A stretch of DNA of 64,000 nucleotides. It comes from CAVQGZ01 sp963714455. Lineage in GTDB: Bacteria > Actinomycetota > Actinomycetes > Jiangellales > Jiangellaceae. Below are positions 14,322-23,495 of the stretch, one piece after another. Both the position numbers and the translations under genes were made by a program. How positions within the stretch are numbered: the stretch's first letter is position 1; every line of letters begins with the position of its first letter. Location of the stretch: contig CAVQON010000017.1 of assembly GCA_963714455.1 (NCBI GenBank), positions 1 through 64,000 on the forward strand, read 5' to 3'. Under the pieces are notes generated by a model. The model was not told the origin of the DNA. It did no database searches and saw only the letters and a program-made list of their open reading frames with translations.

Positions 14322-15002
14322 ATGACTGCTTCCACTGTTGCGACGAGCGGGACCACCCGCCGCGTCGTCGGCCTCCTCGGGGAGAAGGTCGGCATGACCC
14401 AGGTGTGGGACGCCGACAACCGAGTCGTCCCCGTCACGGTCATCGCCGCCGGCCCCTGCGTGGTCACCCAGGTTCGCACGCCGGAGACCGACGGCTACGA
14501 CGCCGTCCAGATCGCCTTCGGCGCCATCGCGCCGCGCAAGGTGACCAAGCCGCAGGCGGGCCACTTCGCCAAGGCCGGGGTCACCCCGCGTCGCCACGTC
14601 ATCGAGCTGCGCACCTCCGACGCCTCGGAGTACACGCTCGGCCAGGAGCTCACCGCCGAGGTGTTCGAGGCCGGCCAGGTCGTCGACGTCGTCGGCACCA
14701 GCAAGGGCAAGGGCTTCGCCGGCGTCATGAAGCGCCACGGCTTCTCCGGCCTGCGCGCCAGCCACGGTGTGCAGCGCAAGCACCGTTCCCCCGGGTCGAT
14801 CGGCGCCTGCGCCACCCCGGGTCGCGTGTTCAAGGGTCTGCGCATGGCCGGCCGCATGGGCGGCGAGCGCGTCACCGTGCAGAACCTGAGCGTGCACAGC
14901 GTCGACGCGGAGAAGGGCCTGATCCTGGTGCGCGGCGCCGTCCCCGGTGCTGCCGGCGGTGTCGTGGTCATCACGAGCTCCGCGAAGGAGGGCACCCAGT
15001 GA
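14322..15002 (+). CDS. rplC: 50S ribosomal protein L3
   Basis: L3 initiates 50S assembly and reaches the peptidyl-transferase centre. The 226-residue product has a short Ser/Thr-rich N-terminus, then GLLGEKVGMTQVWD, the central loop GFAGVMKRHGFSGLRASHG and GSIGACATPGRVFKG, and RMGGERVTVQNL. ATG 14322 is chosen. The stop overlaps the GTG start of rplD (GTGA). Confidence 0.97.
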   Translation: MTASTVATSGTTRRVVGLLGEKVGMTQVWDADNRVVPVTVIAAGPCVVTQVRTPETDGYDAVQIAFGAIAPRKVTKPQAGHFAKAGVTPRRHVIELRTSDASEYTLGQELTAEVFEAGQVVDVVGTSKGKGFAGVMKRHGFSGLRASHGVQRKHRSPGSIGACATPGRVFKGLRMAGRMGGERVTVQNLSVHSVDAEKGLILVRGAVPGAAGGVVVITSSAKEGTQ

Positions 15003-15694
15003 CCACCAAGCAGAACGTCGAGCTGCCCGCCGAGATCTTCGGCGTCGAGGTCAACGTGCCGCTGATCCACCAGGTCGTGGTGGCCCAGCTGGCCGCGGCC
15101 CGGCAGGGCACGCACAAGACCAAGACCCGCGGCGAGGTCGCCGGCGGCGGCCGCAAGCCGTACAAGCAGAAGGGCACCGGCCGCGCCCGTCAGGGCTCGA
15201 TCCGCGCCCCGCAGTTCGCCGGTGGTGGCGTGGTGCACGGCCCGCAGCCGCGCTCCTACGTCCAGCGCACGCCCAAGAAGATGAAGGCCGCCGCGCTGCG
15301 CGGAGCCCTGTCCGACCGGGCCGGCCACGGGCGCGTCCACGTGGTCGACGCGCTGGTGACCGGCGACACGCCCAGCACCAAGGCTGCGATCGCGGCGCTG
15401 GCCTCGGTCAGCGACCGGGCCAAGCCGCTGGTCGTGCTCACGCGCGACGACGAGGTGAGCTGGAAGAGCCTGCGCAACCTGGGTCACGTGCACGTGCTGG
15501 CCGCCGACCAGCTCAACGCCTACGACGTGCTGTGCGCCGACGACGTGATCTTCACGTCTGCCGCGCTCGACTCCTGGCTCTCCGGGCTGGGCATCGAGCG
15601 GGGCGAGGCCGCACCCGCACCCGAGGCCGCACCGGCTCCCGAGGCCGAAGCTGCGCCCGAGGCTGTCGAGCAGACCGAGGAGGAGTCCGCATGA
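14999..15694 (+). CDS. rplD: 50S ribosomal protein L4 with an Ala/Pro/Glu tail
   Basis: L4 lines the exit tunnel and in E. coli represses the S10 operon. The 231-residue product starts at GTG 14999, overlapping the rplC stop. The tunnel loop contains KTRGEVAGGGRKPYKQKGTG, and the core ends near SWLSGLGIERG. The last approximately 30 residues are a low-complexity tail of APAPEA-like repeats ending EQTEEESA. ATGA overlap with rplW. Confidence 0.97.
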   Translation: MTTKQNVELPAEIFGVEVNVPLIHQVVVAQLAAARQGTHKTKTRGEVAGGGRKPYKQKGTGRARQGSIRAPQFAGGGVVHGPQPRSYVQRTPKKMKAAALRGALSDRAGHGRVHVVDALVTGDTPSTKAAIAALASVSDRAKPLVVLTRDDEVSWKSLRNLGHVHVLAADQLNAYDVLCADDVIFTSAALDSWLSGLGIERGEAAPAPEAAPAPEAEAAPEAVEQTEEESA

Positions 15695-16005
15695 GCACCA
15701 CGCTGCCCCCACGTCGCACGCACCGCGACGTGCTGATCGCCCCGGTCGTCTCGGAGAAGAGCTACGGCCTGCTGGACGAGAACAAGTACACGTTCGTCGT
15801 GGCGCCCGACGCCAACAAGACCGAGATCAAGATCGCGGTCGAGACGATCTTCGACGTCACCGTCACCAACGTGAACACGATGAACCGTGCGGGCAAGCGC
15901 CGCCGCACCCGTGCCGGGTGGGGCAGCCGTCCTGACACCAAGCGCGCCATCGTCACGGTGGCCGACGGACAGCGCATCGACATCTTCGGTGGACCTGTCG
16001 CCTAG
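15691..16005 (+). CDS. rplW: 50S ribosomal protein L23
   Basis: L23 sits at the tunnel exit and docks trigger factor and SRP. The 104-residue product begins at ATG 15691 (overlapping the rplD stop; AGGAG upstream) and has APVVSEKSYGLLDENKYTF, then KTEIKIAVETIFDV and TMNRAGKRRRTRAGWGSRPD. Normal length. Confidence 0.97.
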   Translation: MSTTLPPRRTHRDVLIAPVVSEKSYGLLDENKYTFVVAPDANKTEIKIAVETIFDVTVTNVNTMNRAGKRRRTRAGWGSRPDTKRAIVTVADGQRIDIFGGPVA

Positions 16006-16038
16006 CGGCGACCGCCCGAATGCAGACGAGGTAGACCA

Positions 16039-16875
<837 letters not shown>

Positions 16876-16883
16876 GAGCCGAA

Positions 16884-17165
16884 GTGCCACGCAGCCTGAA
16901 GAAGGGCCCGTTCGTCGACGAGCACCTGGCCAAGAAGGTCGAGGAGCAGAACGAGCGGGGAACCAAGAACGTCATCAAGACCTGGTCGCGCCGGTCGATG
17001 GTGGTGCCGGAGATGATCGGCCACACCATCGCTGTGCACGACGGGCGCAAGCACGTCCCCGTGTTCGTCACCGACGCGATGGTCGGGCACAAGCTCGGCG
17101 AGTTCGCGCCGACCCGCACGTTCCGCGGCCACGAGAAGGACGACCGCCGGGCTCGGCGGCGCTGA
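16884..17165 (+). CDS. rpsS: 30S ribosomal protein S19
   Basis: S19 works with S13 in the 30S head near the A-site tRNA. The 93-residue product starts at GTG 16884 behind AGGAG and reads MPRSLKKGPFVDEHLAKK, with TWSRRSMVVPEMIGHTIAVH and GHKLGEFAPTRTFRGH. Eight bases follow rplB. Normal. Confidence 0.98.
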   Translation: MPRSLKKGPFVDEHLAKKVEEQNERGTKNVIKTWSRRSMVVPEMIGHTIAVHDGRKHVPVFVTDAMVGHKLGEFAPTRTFRGHEKDDRRARRR

Positions 17166-17187
17166 CGACATGTCGACAGGAGTAATC

Positions 17188-17529
17188 ATGGAAGCCAGGG
17201 CCCATGCGCGCTACGTCCGCGTCACGCCCATGAAGGCGCGTCGCGTCGTGGACGTCATCCGCGGGATGAAGGCCGACGAGGCCGTCGCCACGTTGCAGTT
17301 CGCCCCCATGGCGGCCGCTGAGCCGGTTCGCAAGGTGCTGCAGAGCGCCATGGCCAACGCCGAGAACAACGAGGGGCTCGCCCCGGCCACGCTGTGGATC
17401 AGCGAGGCCTACGTCGACGAGGGCCCCACGATCAAGCGGATCCGGCCGCGTGCCCAGGGCCGCGCCTACCGCATCCGCAAGCGCACCAGCCACATCACCG
17501 TGGTCGTCGAGTCCAGGAAGGACCGCTGA
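17188..17529 (+). CDS. rplV: 50S ribosomal protein L22
   Basis: L22 extends a hairpin into the exit tunnel. ATG 17188 is chosen over an in-frame ATG at 17170 because AGGAG (17178-17182) lies five bases before 17188 and the product then starts MEARAHARYVRVTPMKARR like its homologues. It has 113 residues, without the long C-terminal extension known from some actinobacteria, and contains ANAENNEGL and RIRPRAQGRAYRIRKRTSH. Overlaps rpsC (TGATG). Confidence 0.96.
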   Translation: MEARAHARYVRVTPMKARRVVDVIRGMKADEAVATLQFAPMAAAEPVRKVLQSAMANAENNEGLAPATLWISEAYVDEGPTIKRIRPRAQGRAYRIRKRTSHITVVVESRKDR

Positions 17530-18356
17530 TGGGTCAGAAGATCAACCCCAAGGGCTTTCGCCTGGGGATCAGCAGCGACCACACCAGCCGGTGGTACGCA
17601 GACAAGATGTACAGCGACTACGTCGCCGAGGACATCGCCATCCGTCGCCTGCTGTCCACCGGGATGGAGCGCGCCGGCATCTCGCGCGTGGAGATCGAGC
17701 GCACCCGTGACCGGGTTCGCGTCGACATCCACACCGCACGCCCCGGCATCGTCATCGGACGTCGCGGCCAGCAGGCCGACGAGCTTCGCGGCAAGCTGGA
17801 GGAGCTCACCGGCAAGCAGGTGCAGCTGAACATCCTCGAGGTCAAGAACCCCGAGCTGGACGCCCAGCTGGTGGCCCAGGGCGTGGCCGAGCAGCTGTCT
17901 GCTCGCGTCTCGTTCCGCCGCGCCATGCGCAAGGGCATCCAGACCACCATGCGCGCCGGTGCCAAGGGCATCCGGGTGCAGGTGTCGGGTCGCCTCGGCG
18001 GCGCGGAGATGTCGCGCACGGAGTTCTACCGCGAGGGACGCGTCCCGCTGCACACGCTGCGGGCCAACATCGACTACGGCTTCTACGAGGCCAAGACGAC
18101 CTTCGGCCGCATCGGCGTGAAGGTGTGGGTCTACACCGGTGACGTGAGCGGCAGCCGTCTCGAGCGCGAGGCGGCCGCGGCCGCGCAGCGCGTCGCGCAG
18201 CAGCGCCGTCGTCCCGAGCGTCGCCGTCCGCGCTCCGGCGCCGAGGGCGGCGAGGCGAGCGCCCCGACCGAGACCACAGAGGCTGCAACCGCGCCGTCGG
18301 CTGCGGCCACGAGCACCGCCGAGCCTGCGACGCAGGCACCGGCCAAGGAGGGCTGA
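17529..18356 (+). CDS. rpsC: 30S ribosomal protein S3
   Basis: S3 forms part of the mRNA entry channel and has helicase activity with S4 and S5. The 275-residue product starts MGQKINPKGFRLGI. The KH domain has GIVIGRRGQQADELRGKLEE and the C-domain has SGRLGGAEMSRTEFYREGRV. The core ends near residue 215; about 55 further residues form a basic then Ala/Thr/Pro-rich low-complexity tail. The start overlaps the rplV stop. Confidence 0.97.
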   Translation: MGQKINPKGFRLGISSDHTSRWYADKMYSDYVAEDIAIRRLLSTGMERAGISRVEIERTRDRVRVDIHTARPGIVIGRRGQQADELRGKLEELTGKQVQLNILEVKNPELDAQLVAQGVAEQLSARVSFRRAMRKGIQTTMRAGAKGIRVQVSGRLGGAEMSRTEFYREGRVPLHTLRANIDYGFYEAKTTFGRIGVKVWVYTGDVSGSRLEREAAAAAQRVAQQRRRPERRRPRSGAEGGEASAPTETTEAATAPSAAATSTAEPATQAPAKEG

Positions 18357-18360
18357 CACC

Positions 18361-18780
18361 ATGCTCATGCCCCGTCGCATCAAGCACCGCAAGCAGCACC
18401 ACCCGAAGCGCTCGGGCATGGCCAAGGGCGGCACGACGCTGACCTTCGGCCAGTTCGGCCTGCAGGCTGTCGAGGGTGCCTACGTCACGAACCGGCAGAT
18501 CGAGTCGGCGCGTATCGCGGTGACCCGGCACGTCAAGCGTGGCGGCAAGGTCTGGATCACCATCTACCCGGACCGTCCGCTCACCAAGAAGCCGGCCGAG
18601 ACCCGCATGGGCTCGGGCAAGGGCTCGCCGGAGTGGTGGGTGGCCAACGTCCGCCCCGGCCGCGTGATGTTCGAGCTGTCCTACCCGGACGAGAAGGTGG
18701 CCCGCGAGGCGCTCACCCGCGCCATGCACAAGCTGCCCATGAAGTGTCGGATCATCACCCGGGAAGGCGGTGAGTTCTGA
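18361..18780 (+). CDS. rplP: 50S ribosomal protein L16
   Basis: L16 positions A-site tRNA on the 50S subunit. The 139-residue product starts MLMPRRIKHRKQHHP, with GMAKGGTTLTFGQFGLQA, the conserved MGSGKGSPEWWVANVRPG segment and PMKCRIITREG. It starts four bases after the rpsC stop and overlaps rpmC by one base (TGATG). Confidence 0.98.
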   Translation: MLMPRRIKHRKQHHPKRSGMAKGGTTLTFGQFGLQAVEGAYVTNRQIESARIAVTRHVKRGGKVWITIYPDRPLTKKPAETRMGSGKGSPEWWVANVRPGRVMFELSYPDEKVAREALTRAMHKLPMKCRIITREGGEF

Positions 18781-19016
18781 TGGCCGTCGAGACATCTGCC
18801 GAGGTGCTGCGCACCAAGTCGGACGACGAGCTGCGCGAAGAGCTGGTGCAGGCCAAGGAGAGCCTGTTCAACCTGCGCTTCCAGGCCGCCACCGGTCAGC
18901 TGGAGAGTCATGGCCGGCTCACCGCCGTGCGCCGCGACATCGCGCGGATCTACACGATCATGCGTGAGCGCGAGCTCGGCATCACCACGGTTCTGAGCGA
19001 GCAGGAGAGCGCATGA
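18780..19016 (+). CDS. rpmC: 50S ribosomal protein L29
   Basis: Small helical protein near the tunnel exit. The 78-residue product contains the family core ELREELVQAKESLFNLRFQ, ATGQLE and RRDIARIYTIMRERE. The start overlaps the rplP stop, and the end overlaps rpsQ by ATGA. Normal. Confidence 0.97.
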   Translation: MAVETSAEVLRTKSDDELREELVQAKESLFNLRFQAATGQLESHGRLTAVRRDIARIYTIMRERELGITTVLSEQESA

Positions 19017-19309
19017 GCGAGAACGAGACACCCCAGGTCACCGCCACCGCGGAGGCTGCTCGGGGTTTCCGCAAGGTGCGGGAGGGGTATGTCGTCAGCG
19101 ACAAGATGGACAAGACCATCGTCGTCGCCGTCGAAGACCGCTTCACCCACCCCCGGTACGGCAAGGTCGTGCGGCGCACGAGCCGCCTGAAGGCGCACGA
19201 CGAGCAGAACGACGCTCACACCGGAGACCTGGTGCGAGTCATGGAGACCCGTCCGACGTCAGCCACGAAGCGCTGGCGCCTGACGGAGATCCTCGAGAAG
19301 GCCAAGTAG
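19013..19309 (+). CDS. rpsQ: 30S ribosomal protein S17
   Basis: Binds helix 11 of 16S rRNA. The 98-residue product has an approximately 15-residue N-terminal extension, then RKVREGYVVSDKMDKTIVVA, the OB-fold core, and ETRPTSATKRWRLTEILEKAK. ATG 19013 overlaps the rpmC stop. rplN starts nine bases later. Confidence 0.97.
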   Translation: MSENETPQVTATAEAARGFRKVREGYVVSDKMDKTIVVAVEDRFTHPRYGKVVRRTSRLKAHDEQNDAHTGDLVRVMETRPTSATKRWRLTEILEKAK

Positions 19310-19318
19310 GAGCGAGGA

Positions 19319-19687
19319 ATGATCCAGCAGGAGTCGCGGCTGCGCGTCGCGGACAACACCGGTGCGCGGGAGCTGCTAGTCATCCGCGTCCTCGGTGGCT
19401 CCGGTCGCCGGTACGCCGGTATCGGTGACGTCGTGGTCGCCTCGGTCAAAGAGGCCATCCCCGGTGGCACCGTCAAGAAGAAGGACGTGGTGCGCGCCGT
19501 CATCGTCCGAACCGCGAAGGAGCGTCGTCGTCCCGACGGCAGCTACATCCGGTTCGACGAGAACGCGGCCGTCATCATCAAGGAGGGCGGCGACCCGCGC
19601 GGAACACGCATCTTCGGCCCGGTGGGCCGCGAGCTGCGGGAGAAGAAGTTCATGCGCATCGTGTCGCTCGCCCCGGAGGTGATCTGA
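19319..19687 (+). CDS. rplN: 50S ribosomal protein L14
   Basis: Bridges the subunits at the 50S face. The 122-residue product starts MIQQESRLRVADNTGAREL and has VLGGSGRRYAGIGD, RRPDGSYIRFDENAAVII and GTRIFGPVGRELREKKFMRI. First gene of the classical spc group; AGGAG upstream. It abuts rplX. Confidence 0.98.
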   Translation: MIQQESRLRVADNTGARELLVIRVLGGSGRRYAGIGDVVVASVKEAIPGGTVKKKDVVRAVIVRTAKERRRPDGSYIRFDENAAVIIKEGGDPRGTRIFGPVGRELREKKFMRIVSLAPEVI

Positions 19688-20023
19688 GTGAAGATCCGTA
19701 AGGGCGACCGCGTGGTCGTCATCGCAGGCAAGGACAAGGGCATCGTGGGCAAGGTCATCGTGGCCAACCCCCGCGCCGGCACGGTGATCGTCGAGGGCGT
19801 CAACCGGGTCACGAAGCACACGAAGGTGGGACAGACCACGCGTGGGTCGCGCACCGGCGGCATCGTGCACACCGAGGCGCCGATCAAGATCTCCAACGTC
19901 ATGCTGGCGGTCGAGACCGAGGTCGACGGCGAGAAGAAGGTCGTGGGCAGCCGTGTCGGGTACCGCATCGACGCCAGCGGCACGAAGGTGCGCGTCGCCA
20001 AGCGCACCGGTGAGGACATCTGA
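19688..20023 (+). CDS. rplX: 50S ribosomal protein L24
   Basis: Assembly initiator at the tunnel exit. The 111-residue product starts at GTG 19688 immediately after the rplN stop and reads MKIRKGDRVVVIAGKDKG (KOW motif), then EGVNRVTKH and GYRIDASGTKVRVAKRTGEDI. Overlaps rplE (TGATG). Confidence 0.97.
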   Translation: MKIRKGDRVVVIAGKDKGIVGKVIVANPRAGTVIVEGVNRVTKHTKVGQTTRGSRTGGIVHTEAPIKISNVMLAVETEVDGEKKVVGSRVGYRIDASGTKVRVAKRTGEDI

Positions 20024-20589
20024 TGAGCGACGTGACCGCACCGGCCGTCCCGCGGCTGAAGGAGCGCTACCGCGCCGAGGTCGTCCCGGCCCTTCGCGAG
20101 CAGTTCGGCTTCGACAACATCATGCAGGTGCCGACGCTGACCAAGATCGTGGTCAACATGGGCGTCGGCGAGGCTGCTCGTGACGCCAAGCTCATCGAGG
20201 GCGCCGTGCGCGACCTCACCACGATCACCGGTCAGAAGCCCGTCGTCACGAAGGCCCGTAAGTCGATCGCGCAGTTCAAGCTGCGCGAGGGCATGCCGAT
20301 CGGCGCGCACGTGACGATCCGCGGCAACCGCATGTGGGAGTTCCTCGACCGCACGCTGTCGCTGGCGCTGCCCCGCATCCGCGACTTTCGCGGACTGTCG
20401 CCCAAGCAGTTCGACGGCTCGGGCAACTACACCTTCGGGCTCACCGAGCAGGTCGTGTTCCTGGAGGTCGACCCCGACCGCATCGACCGCGCTCGCGGCA
20501 TGGACATCACCGTGGTGACCACCGCGGCCAACGACGACGAGGGACGCGCGCTGCTCAAGGCGCTCGGCTTCCCGTTCAAGGAGAACTGA
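20023..20589 (+). CDS. rplE: 50S ribosomal protein L5
   Basis: Binds 5S rRNA in the central protuberance. The 188-residue product has RLKERYRAEVVPALREQFG, IVVNMGVGEAARDAKLIEGA, GQKPVVTKARKSIAQFKLR and the C-terminal RGMDITVVTTAANDDEGRAL. Normal length. The rpsZ start follows one base after the stop. Confidence 0.98.
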   Translation: MSDVTAPAVPRLKERYRAEVVPALREQFGFDNIMQVPTLTKIVVNMGVGEAARDAKLIEGAVRDLTTITGQKPVVTKARKSIAQFKLREGMPIGAHVTIRGNRMWEFLDRTLSLALPRIRDFRGLSPKQFDGSGNYTFGLTEQVVFLEVDPDRIDRARGMDITVVTTAANDDEGRALLKALGFPFKEN

Positions 20590-20590
20590 C

Positions 20591-20776
20591 GTGGCGAAGA
20601 AGGCTCTGGTCGTCAAGGCCAAGCGCAAGCCCAAGTACAAGGTGCGTGCCTACACCCGCTGCCAGCGGTGCGGGCGTCCCCAGGCGGTCTACCGCAAGTT
20701 CGGGCTGTGCCGGGTGTGCCTGCGCGAGATGGCGCACGCCGGCGAGCTGCCCGGCATCACGAAGTCGAGCTGGTAG
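20591..20776 (+). CDS. rpsZ: 30S ribosomal protein S14, zinc-binding type Z
   Basis: Head protein next to S3 and S10. The 61-residue product starts at GTG 20591 and carries a complete zinc ribbon at C24, C27, C40 and C43 (CQRCGRP, GLCRVC). This short C+ form is the default for the spc operon in actinobacteria. A zinc-free paralogue would normally lie elsewhere and is not in this window. Confidence 0.98.
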   Translation: MAKKALVVKAKRKPKYKVRAYTRCQRCGRPQAVYRKFGLCRVCLREMAHAGELPGITKSSW

Positions 20777-20798
20777 CGGGTAGAGAGAGCAGACGATC

Positions 20799-21206
20799 AT
20801 GACGATGACAGACCCGATCGCGGACATGCTTGCGCGGCTGCGCAACGCGAACTCCGCCTACCACGACACCGTCGCGATGCCGTACAGCAAGCTCAAGGTG
20901 AGCATCGCCGACATCCTCAAGGCCGAGGGCTACATCGGTGGCTACACCGTCACCGAGCCCGCCGAGGGGGAGGTGGGCCGCACGCTTCGGCTCGACCTCA
21001 AGTACGGCCCGCAGCGCGAGCGCTCGATCGCCGGCTTGCGCCGCGTGTCGAAGCCCGGCCTGCGGGTGTATGCCAAGTCCACGAACCTGCCGAAGGTGCT
21101 CGGCGGCCTGGGGATCGCGATCATCTCGACGTCCCAGGGGCTGCTCACCGACCGCCAGGCTGCGAAGACAGGCGTGGGCGGGGAAGTCCTCGCCTACGTC
21201 TGGTAA
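20799..21206 (+). CDS. rpsH: 30S ribosomal protein S8
   Basis: Primary 16S binding protein, the translational repressor of the spc operon in E. coli. The 135-residue product begins MTMTDPIADMLARLRNAN and ends with the conserved ISTSQGLLTDRQA and GGEVLAYVW segments. The start at 20799 is behind GAGAGAG; a second ATG two codons later (20805) is possible. Confidence 0.97.
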   Translation: MTMTDPIADMLARLRNANSAYHDTVAMPYSKLKVSIADILKAEGYIGGYTVTEPAEGEVGRTLRLDLKYGPQRERSIAGLRRVSKPGLRVYAKSTNLPKVLGGLGIAIISTSQGLLTDRQAAKTGVGGEVLAYVW

Positions 21207-21218
21207 GGGAGAACAGCC

Positions 21219-21758
21219 ATGTCTCGCATCGGCAAGATGCCGGTCCCGGTCCCGTCCGGGGTCGAGGTGCAGATCGACGGTGACACGGTCACCGTGAAGG
21301 GCCCGAAGGGCACGCTCAGCCACACGCTGGCGGGGGGGATCAGCGTCGAGAAGGCCGAGGACGGCTCGCTGGCCGTCGCGCGTCCCGACGACGAGCGCGA
21401 CAGCAAGGCGCTGCACGGCCTCTCCCGGACGCTGGTGGCCAACATGGTGACCGGCGTGACGCAGGGGTACGAGAAGAAGCTCGAGATCGTCGGCGTCGGC
21501 TACCGCGTGGCGGCCAAGGGGTCGAACCTGGAGTTCGCGCTCGGGTTCAGCCACCCGGTGCTGATCGAGGCGCCGGACGGCATCTCGTTCGCCGTGGAGT
21601 CGCCGACCAAGTTCTCCGTGCAGGGGATCGACAAGCAGCAGGTCGGGGAGACCGCGGCCATCATCCGCAAGCTGCGCAAGCCCGAGCCGTACAAGGGCAA
21701 GGGCATCCGCTACGCGGGCGAGCACGTCCGCCGCAAGGCTGGAAAGGCCGGTAAGTAG
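21219..21758 (+). CDS. rplF: 50S ribosomal protein L6
   Basis: Sits near the sarcin-ricin loop and factor-binding site. The 179-residue product starts MSRIGKMPVPVPSGVEVQ and contains VKGPKGTL, GYRVAAKGSNLEFALGFSHP and the C-terminal KPEPYKGKGIRYAGEHVRRK. Normal length; two bases before rplR. Confidence 0.98.
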   Translation: MSRIGKMPVPVPSGVEVQIDGDTVTVKGPKGTLSHTLAGGISVEKAEDGSLAVARPDDERDSKALHGLSRTLVANMVTGVTQGYEKKLEIVGVGYRVAAKGSNLEFALGFSHPVLIEAPDGISFAVESPTKFSVQGIDKQQVGETAAIIRKLRKPEPYKGKGIRYAGEHVRRKAGKAGK

Positions 21759-21760
21759 TC

Positions 21761-22141
21761 ATGGGTATCGCGATCAGCAACAAGCGCGGTCACAGCAAGG
21801 CAGCCGCCCGCAACCGGCGGCACCTGCGCGTGCGCAAGCGCATCACCGGGGACGCGGGACGCCCGCGCCTCGTGGTGTCGCGCTCGCTTCGCCACGTCGT
21901 GGCCCAGGTCGTCGACGACACCACCGGCCACACGCTCGCGTCGGCCTCCACGATGGAGGGCGACCTGCGCACCGACAGCGGTGACAAGACCGCCAAGGCG
22001 CGCACCGTCGGCCAGCTCGTCGCCCAGCGCGCGCAGCAGGCCGGTGTGTCCACTGTCGTGTTCGACCGGGGCGGCAACGCCTACCACGGTCGGGTCGCCG
22101 CGGTCGCCGATGGCGCCCGCGAGGCCGGACTCACGTTCTAG
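21761..22141 (+). CDS. rplR: 50S ribosomal protein L18
   Basis: Binds 5S rRNA. The 126-residue product has the basic N-terminus with AAARNRRHLRVRKRI, RPRLVVSRSLRHVVAQVVDD, and the C-terminal FDRGGNAYHGRVAAVADGAR. It starts two bases after rplF. Normal. Confidence 0.97.
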   Translation: MGIAISNKRGHSKAAARNRRHLRVRKRITGDAGRPRLVVSRSLRHVVAQVVDDTTGHTLASASTMEGDLRTDSGDKTAKARTVGQLVAQRAQQAGVSTVVFDRGGNAYHGRVAAVADGAREAGLTF

Positions 22142-22163
22142 AGACCAGAGAGAGAGTCATCTG

Positions 22164-22778
22164 ATGAGTGGAACGTCGCGTCGCGACGGCGACCGCCGTG
22201 GCCGAGACGACCGGCGTGGCCGGGACTCCGACAAGAACCAGTACCTCGAGCGCGTCGTCGCGATCAACCGTGTCGCGAAGGTCGTCAAGGGTGGTCGCCG
22301 GTTCAGCTTCACCGCGCTCGTCGTCGTCGGTGACGGCAACGGCACCGTCGGTGTGGGCTACGGCAAGGCCAAGGAGGTGCCCGCCGCCATCGCCAAGGGC
22401 GTCGAGGAGGCGAAGAAGAGCTTCTTCCGCGTCCCGCGCAGCGAGGGCACGATCCCGCACCCGGTGCAGGGGGAGAAGGCCGCCGGCGTGGTGCTGCTGC
22501 GCCCGGCCTCGCCCGGTACCGGTGTGATCGCGGGTGGCCCCGTGCGCGCCGTGCTGGAGTGCGCCGGCATCCACGACGTGCTGAGCAAGTCGCTCGGGTC
22601 GTCCAACCCCATCAACATCGTCCACGCGACGGTCGCTGCCCTGCAGATGCTGGAGCGCCCGGAGCAGGTCGCCGCCCGTCGTGGGCTGCCGCTGGCCGAC
22701 GTCGCCCCGGCGGCGCTGCTGCGAGCCGGCTCCGCCGCGCCGAAGGTGACCGAGCCGGAGACGGCGGTCGGCGCATGA
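22164..22778 (+). CDS. rpsE: 30S ribosomal protein S5
   Basis: Part of the mRNA entry channel and accuracy centre. ATG 22164 gives 204 residues: an Arg/Asp-rich N-terminal extension (MSGTSRRDGDRRGRDD), then LERVVAINRVAKVVKGGRRF, VGVGYGKAKEVPAAIAKG and the C-terminal domain with GGPVRAVLECAGIHDVLSKS. GAGAGAGAG precedes the start. Overlaps rpmD by ATGA. Confidence 0.97.
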   Translation: MSGTSRRDGDRRGRDDRRGRDSDKNQYLERVVAINRVAKVVKGGRRFSFTALVVVGDGNGTVGVGYGKAKEVPAAIAKGVEEAKKSFFRVPRSEGTIPHPVQGEKAAGVVLLRPASPGTGVIAGGPVRAVLECAGIHDVLSKSLGSSNPINIVHATVAALQMLERPEQVAARRGLPLADVAPAALLRAGSAAPKVTEPETAVGA

Positions 22779-22960
22779 GCCAGCTGCTCGTCACCCAGGT
22801 CCGCTCGTCGATCGGGGGCACCTCGAACCAGCGCAACACGCTGCGCTCGCTGGGGCTCAAGCACGTCGGCGACAGCGTCGTCAAAGCAGACCGGCCCGAG
22901 TTTCGGGGCATGGTCGCCACGGTGGCCCACCTGGTCACCGTCGAGGAGGTTTCGAAGTGA
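22775..22960 (+). CDS. rpmD: 50S ribosomal protein L30
   Basis: Small single-domain 50S protein. The 61-residue product starts at ATG 22775, overlapping the rpsE stop, and contains VTQVRSSIGGTSNQRNTLRS, LGLKHVGDSVVKAD and VAHLVTVEEV. Overlaps rplO by GTGA. Confidence 0.97.
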   Translation: MSQLLVTQVRSSIGGTSNQRNTLRSLGLKHVGDSVVKADRPEFRGMVATVAHLVTVEEVSK

Positions 22961-23424
22961 CCACGTCGTCGGAGTCCACGGGCTCCCCGCTCAAGCCCCA
23001 CCACCTGCGTCCGGCCCCCGGATCGAACACCGCCAAGACCCGCAAGGGCCGCGGCGAGGCGTCCAAGGGCAAGACGTCCGGGCGGGGCACGAAGGGCTCG
23101 AAGGCCCGGGGCACCGTCCCCGACCGCTTCGAGGGTGGCCAGATGCCGCTGCACATGCGGGTGCCCAAGCTGAAGGGCTTTCGCAACCCGTTCCGCACCG
23201 AGTACCAGGTGGTCAACCTGGGCCGGCTCGCCGAGCTCTTCCCCGAGGGCGGGGACGTCACCGTCGCCGACCTCGTCGCCAAGGGCGCGGTGCGTGACGG
23301 CCTGCCCGTCAAGGTGCTGGGCACCGGGGACGTGACCGCCGCCTACCAGCTGCGCGTCGACGCCGCCTCGGCCAGCGCCGCGGAGAAGGTTGCCGCCGCC
23401 GGCGGGAGCATCACCACCGCCTGA
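22957..23424 (+). CDS. rplO: 50S ribosomal protein L15
   Basis: Late 50S assembly protein. The 155-residue product starts at GTG 22957 and has LKPHHLRPAPGSNTAKTRKG, the Gly/Lys/Arg-rich segment KGKTSGRGTKGSKARGTVP, FEGGQMPLHMRVPKLKGF and a C-terminal LAKGAVR-like part. It ends the ribosomal block; secY follows after 71 bases with its own possible -10 box. Confidence 0.96.
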   Translation: MTTSSESTGSPLKPHHLRPAPGSNTAKTRKGRGEASKGKTSGRGTKGSKARGTVPDRFEGGQMPLHMRVPKLKGFRNPFRTEYQVVNLGRLAELFPEGGDVTVADLVAKGAVRDGLPVKVLGTGDVTAAYQLRVDAASASAAEKVAAAGGSITTA

Positions 23425-23462
23425 TCGCCACGCTGGCCGCGCCGCAGGGCGGTGTGACCGGA

Positions 23463-23468
23463 TACTGT
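23463..23468 (+). promoter_or_regulatory. Possible secY -10 box (TACTGT)
   Basis: In the 71-base rplO-secY gap, GGATACTGT contains TACTGT 27 bases before the GTG start. No convincing -35 is visible, so an internal secY promoter is only suggested. Confidence 0.35.
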
Positions 23469-23495
23469 CAGGCTCGTCCCCACTCGGGAGGTTGA

